Positions 6,163-8,749 of a stretch of 8,749 nucleotides of DNA are shown here, in pieces. Within the stretch, counting starts at the first letter, position 1, and every line of letters starts with the position of its first letter. The stretch covers positions 1-8,749 of the forward strand of contig VFHG01000220.1 in assembly GCA_009392075.1 (NCBI GenBank), in the 5' to 3' direction. The notes below the pieces were generated by a model, which was given only the letters and a program-made list of their open reading frames with translations, searched no databases and was not told the origin of the DNA. This DNA comes from SAR202 cluster bacterium (lineage in GTDB: Bacteria > Chloroflexota > Dehalococcoidia > UBA3495). A program made the translations under genes and the position numbers.

Positions 6163-7137
6163 ATGAATCTTCGACTCTCAATCCTATTAGTGGTGGTCCT
6201 CCTGATCTTCGGAGGAACCTTCCTGGTCCTCAGGTTCACCGACTCCTACGAATCCAAGGAGTCCAGGCCTTGGCTGTACCGAATCGACGAGGGAGACATC
6301 GTTGCGGTTGAAATGGTGTACCAGGGCGAAGAGATCGCATATTTCCGGAGCCCCGCCAGCTTCGATTGGTACATCTCCGGCGGTTCCGATGGCGATCCGG
6401 ATATCCCGGTGTTCCAACAGCGTTGGGGAGGCACTCCACTACTCCTCAGCGGCCCCAGGGTGACGCGGCCGCTTTCGGATACCATCGAAAACCCAGGGGA
6501 GTTCGGGCTGGAGCCTCCCGAGACTGCCGTGACGGTCTTTGACCGGTATGGAAACACCATCGAGTTTCACTTAGGCCTCCCCACCCCGGACAATAAGAAC
6601 CAATACGCCCGTCTCGTTGGCGAAGAGGCCCTATTTACCGTCCCGATCGAGTGGGCTCAAATTGTGAACCGCCTGGCCTTCGACCCGCCTGTGGGCCGCC
6701 TGTACAGGATCGACCCTCGGGACGTGTTGCTGGTTCAGTTCTTCCGAGGGGAAGAGACGACCAGGTATGTCATTGAAGACGGGACAGGAAGGTGGTTCTT
6801 GGATGGCGAAACTCCCCAGTTGGTGGACCAAGGCGTATGGGCCGAAGCCCTCCTGGACTTACTCAGCCCCAGGATGGATCAGATATTCGCCCACAATATT
6901 GACGACCCAGCCAAATACGGATTCGATGAGCCCGATACTGTAGTGGTAATTCCACGCCTAGGCGGGCTGCAAGCGATCGAGTTCCACATCGGCGATCTAA
7001 CTCCGGACGGGCAATTCCGCTACGTAGACGTGATAGCGGGCAGCTTGGTCAGCGAGGACACTAACCTCTACGGGGTTTTGGCGTCCCGCATCGATCCAAT
7101 CATCGCCCTAGCCACCGACCCGGTACTAGCGGAATAA
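6163..7137 (+). CDS. DUF4340 domain-containing membrane-anchored protein, two repeats
   Basis: A 324-residue protein with one N-terminal hydrophobic segment (about 5-23), which is a signal anchor or uncleaved signal peptide, and a soluble remainder outside the membrane. It resembles the DUF4340 proteins that commonly follow GldG-type genes. Two homologous units are visible: NPGEFGLEPPETAVTVF from residue 110, then IEFHLG (133-138) and TPD (141-143); and DPAKYGFDEPDTVVVI from 248, then IEFHIG (272-277) and TPD (280-282). Both units show [FY]G[LF]-x-x-P-[ED]-T followed about 14 residues later by IEFH-[LI]-G. The ATG at 6163 has AGGT eight bases upstream. The gap from the GldG gene is 81 bases, larger than elsewhere in the block; it includes TATATT (6121-6126) but no convincing -35. 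No catalytic motif is recognised. It is probably a structural or regulatory partner of the ABC complex. Confidence 0.82.
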   Translation: MNLRLSILLVVVLLIFGGTFLVLRFTDSYESKESRPWLYRIDEGDIVAVEMVYQGEEIAYFRSPASFDWYISGGSDGDPDIPVFQQRWGGTPLLLSGPRVTRPLSDTIENPGEFGLEPPETAVTVFDRYGNTIEFHLGLPTPDNKNQYARLVGEEALFTVPIEWAQIVNRLAFDPPVGRLYRIDPRDVLLVQFFRGEETTRYVIEDGTGRWFLDGETPQLVDQGVWAEALLDLLSPRMDQIFAHNIDDPAKYGFDEPDTVVVIPRLGGLQAIEFHIGDLTPDGQFRYVDVIAGSLVSEDTNLYGVLASRIDPIIALATDPVLAE

Positions 7138-7178
7138 GCGGAAATCCCTAGACCCGGCGGCTGATAAACTGGAGAAAA

Positions 7179-8411
7179 ATGAAGGCAGAAATCATGGGCA
7201 TCGGCACTGAGTTGCTGATGGGGGAACTGACCGACACCAACTCCTCTTGGATCGCCAGCCGGTTACCGGCGCTAGGCATAGAGCTCCAATGGGTATCGAT
7301 CATCGGCGATGACCTTCCTAGGCTCACGGAAGCCTTCAAGCAAGGGATGGAACGCTCCGACATCATCTTCACAACCGGCGGACTTGGCCCCACCCAGGAC
7401 GACCTAACCAGGGAAGCCATAGCCGCGGCCTTCGGCGAGACTCCCATCATTCAACAAGAAGTGGTTGAAGACCTGGAACGTTACTTCGCCGCCCGCGGCG
7501 GCCTCATGCCTCAACACAACATCAAACAGGCCAACCTGATCCCCTCGGCCCGGTTCGTGCCCAACCGCAACGGCACCGCGCCCGGTTGGTGGGCGGAGCG
7601 GGACGGCAAGATAATCATCTGCATGCCCGGCCCTCCCGGCGAAAACCAATCCATGTGGGAAGAACAGGTGGAGCCCCAACTGGCCGGGTTGATCGAAGAC
7701 GAAGTGACCATCACCCGCAACATCAAGACCATGGGGATGTCAGAAGGCGCCGTTGATGAGATAGTCTCTGAGTTTTTCGGTGTCGAAAACCCCTATCTGG
7801 GCATCTACTCCAAAGCCGACGGCATCCATCTGCGTGTCATAGCGCGGGCCAAGGATACGGCAACGGCCCATGCCATGATTGCGCCTGTTGAAAAGGCCAT
7901 ACACGAACGGTTGGGCGAGTACGTTTGGGGCTATGATGACGATACCCCAGAGCAGTCTGCCGGGAAGTCCTTAATGGGAAAAGGCCTCAGCGTAGCGGTC
8001 ATGGAGATGTGCACCGGCGGCGCCCTAGCCAACAGCATCACCGACAACCCCAACAGCATTAGCTACTTCAAGGGCGGCAACGTGGCCTATGACGGCGCAG
8101 CGTTAAGGTTATGCGGCGTACCTGGCGAGGTGATGGAGAAGCACGGTGTGGTGAGCCAAGAGACGGCCAACGCAATGGCCGAGACTGTGCGCCGCAACTT
8201 CAACGCCGACGTGGGAATCGCTGTTACCGGAGTGCCGGGGCCTGGGGAATTCGAAGGCAAGCCCTTGGGACTCGCCTATATCTGCGTCTCCAACGGCGCA
8301 AAGATCCGCGAAATGGAGATGCGCCTGCCCCCCAGACGGGTGACCATCAAGCGCCGGGTCCCAAACCAAGCGCTGATCGAACTGCGCCGGTTGGTAGAAG
8401 AAACCGGTTAG
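7179..8411 (+). CDS. cinA: CinA-family protein with degenerate NMN-deamidase domain
   Basis: A 410-residue two-domain CinA protein. The N-terminal MoCF-like domain (about 1-170) looks intact: GIGTELLMGELTDTNS near the start, TTGGLGPTQDDLT around 65-77, NGTAPGWW, and MPGPPGE. In characterised homologues this domain has ADP-ribose pyrophosphatase activity. A linker domain (about 170-255) precedes the C-terminal PncC-like domain, which in active enzymes deamidates nicotinamide mononucleotide through a Ser/Lys dyad in AESCTGG and YSNEAK. Here these read MEMCTGG (275-281) with Met277 for Ser, and YDGAAL (304-309) with Leu309 for Lys, although the surrounding fold is well conserved (HGVVSQETANAMAE, TGVPGPGE, KPLGLAYI). 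The C-terminal domain is therefore probably not a standard deamidase. The ATG at 7179 has GGAGA four to five bases upstream. The gene lies 41 bases after the DUF4340 gene, is possibly cotranscribed with it, and is followed by a strong terminator. Confidence 0.93.
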   Translation: MKAEIMGIGTELLMGELTDTNSSWIASRLPALGIELQWVSIIGDDLPRLTEAFKQGMERSDIIFTTGGLGPTQDDLTREAIAAAFGETPIIQQEVVEDLERYFAARGGLMPQHNIKQANLIPSARFVPNRNGTAPGWWAERDGKIIICMPGPPGENQSMWEEQVEPQLAGLIEDEVTITRNIKTMGMSEGAVDEIVSEFFGVENPYLGIYSKADGIHLRVIARAKDTATAHAMIAPVEKAIHERLGEYVWGYDDDTPEQSAGKSLMGKGLSVAVMEMCTGGALANSITDNPNSISYFKGGNVAYDGAALRLCGVPGEVMEKHGVVSQETANAMAETVRRNFNADVGIAVTGVPGPGEFEGKPLGLAYICVSNGAKIREMEMRLPPRRVTIKRRVPNQALIELRRLVEETG

Positions 8412-8450
8412 AGCCTCCGGATTGACGGTGGTCGGCGAAGATCTAGCGCC

Positions 8451-8490
8451 AAAAAAGGGCCGTCCCGATTTAATCGAGACGGCCCTTTTT
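8451..8490. terminator. Strong bidirectional intrinsic terminator
   Basis: GGGCCGTC (8457-8464) pairs perfectly with GACGGCCC (8478-8485). Past one C-A mismatch the stem continues as CGAT/ATCG around a TTA loop. A-tract 8451-8456 and T-tract 8486-8490 flank it, so it works in both directions. It sits 40 bases after the cinA stop and 22 bases beyond the end of the convergent minus-strand gene, and so would end both transcripts. Confidence 0.93.
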
Positions 8491-8511
8491 AGTGGGTTTT
8501 CGGGTGGCTAT

Positions 8512-8749
8512 TTACCTTATGGCAGTGAGTTGCCGGTACAGCATCGGCAGCCGTTCCGGCAGGGACCAGATGTCGGTCAGGACCTCGTAGCCCATGTCCC
8601 CGCACATGCTCTTCAGGTAATCATGACCCGCCTTGTCCACGGTGAGGCAGAACGGAATGATGTCCTTGCGGCGGGCTTCAACCAGCGCCATGTGCGTGTC
8701 GTGGACCGCGTATTCCTTCTCCACGCCCTCACGGCTGTAGCCCCGGTCC
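8512..8749 (-). CDS. NorD-type von Willebrand factor A domain protein, C-terminal fragment
   Basis: The last 78 codons of a gene that enters from the right edge; the frame is open to base 8749, so the apparent GTG start at 8722-8724 is internal. The residues resemble the end of the VWA domain in NorD/CobT-like proteins: DRGYSREG, then VEKEYAVHDTHMALVEARR, IIPFCLTVD, and the C-terminal IWSLPERLPMLYRQLT. NorD-family proteins act with a MoxR/NorQ-type AAA+ ATPase to insert or activate metal cofactors in target enzymes such as nitric oxide reductase, although many homologues have other or unknown clients. The metal-binding MIDAS motif and any partner gene lie outside the window. It is convergent with cinA and shares the terminator at 8451-8490. 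The family call rests on recognisable C-terminal motifs only. Confidence 0.78.
   Translation of the reverse strand, partial: DRGYSREGVEKEYAVHDTHMALVEARRKDIIPFCLTVDKAGHDYLKSMCGDMGYEVLTDIWSLPERLPMLYRQLTAIR

Overview
The window looks like a chromosomal segment from an environmental bacterium, probably a Chloroflexota member (Dehalococcoidia / SAR202-like). This is inferred from moderately high GC, from the style of the SpeD and GldG-like proteins, and from the combination of genes; no rRNA or other phylogenetic marker is present. It is densely coded on both strands. No mobile element, CRISPR array, tRNA or rRNA was found, and no gene-free stretch exceeds about 160 bases.

Left block, minus strand, read from right to left: a SpeD-family pyruvoyl decarboxylase (speD), an agmatinase-family ureohydrolase (speB) whose probable TTG start overlaps the speD stop, a short site-2-protease-type (M50) membrane metalloprotease, and the first 40 codons of a cysteine desulfurase that runs off the left edge. 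speD-speB is a polyamine unit: agmatinase makes putrescine, and SpeD makes either decarboxylated AdoMet (classical role) or possibly agmatine (arginine decarboxylase role).

Middle block, plus strand: an ABC-2 ATPase, a six-helix GldF-type permease, a GldG-type auxiliary protein and a DUF4340 protein. The first three genes are spaced by only 1-2 bases; the fourth follows after 81 bases. This is the four-part 'gliding-type' ABC system found well outside gliding bacteria, whose substrate is unknown. cinA follows 41 bases later and ends at a strong bidirectional terminator. The CinA protein has an intact N-terminal domain, but its C-terminal NMN-deamidase domain has lost both residues of the Ser/Lys dyad.

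Right edge, minus strand: the C-terminal part of a NorD-type von Willebrand factor A protein, convergent with cinA and sharing its terminator.

The polyamine and ABC blocks diverge from a 159-base region that holds two overlapping promoter candidates and a hairpin with a T-tract pointing toward speD. The most noteworthy points are the dyad-less CinA, the SpeD/agmatinase coupling without a visible spermidine synthase, the tandem DUF4340 unit and the architecture of the divergent control region.
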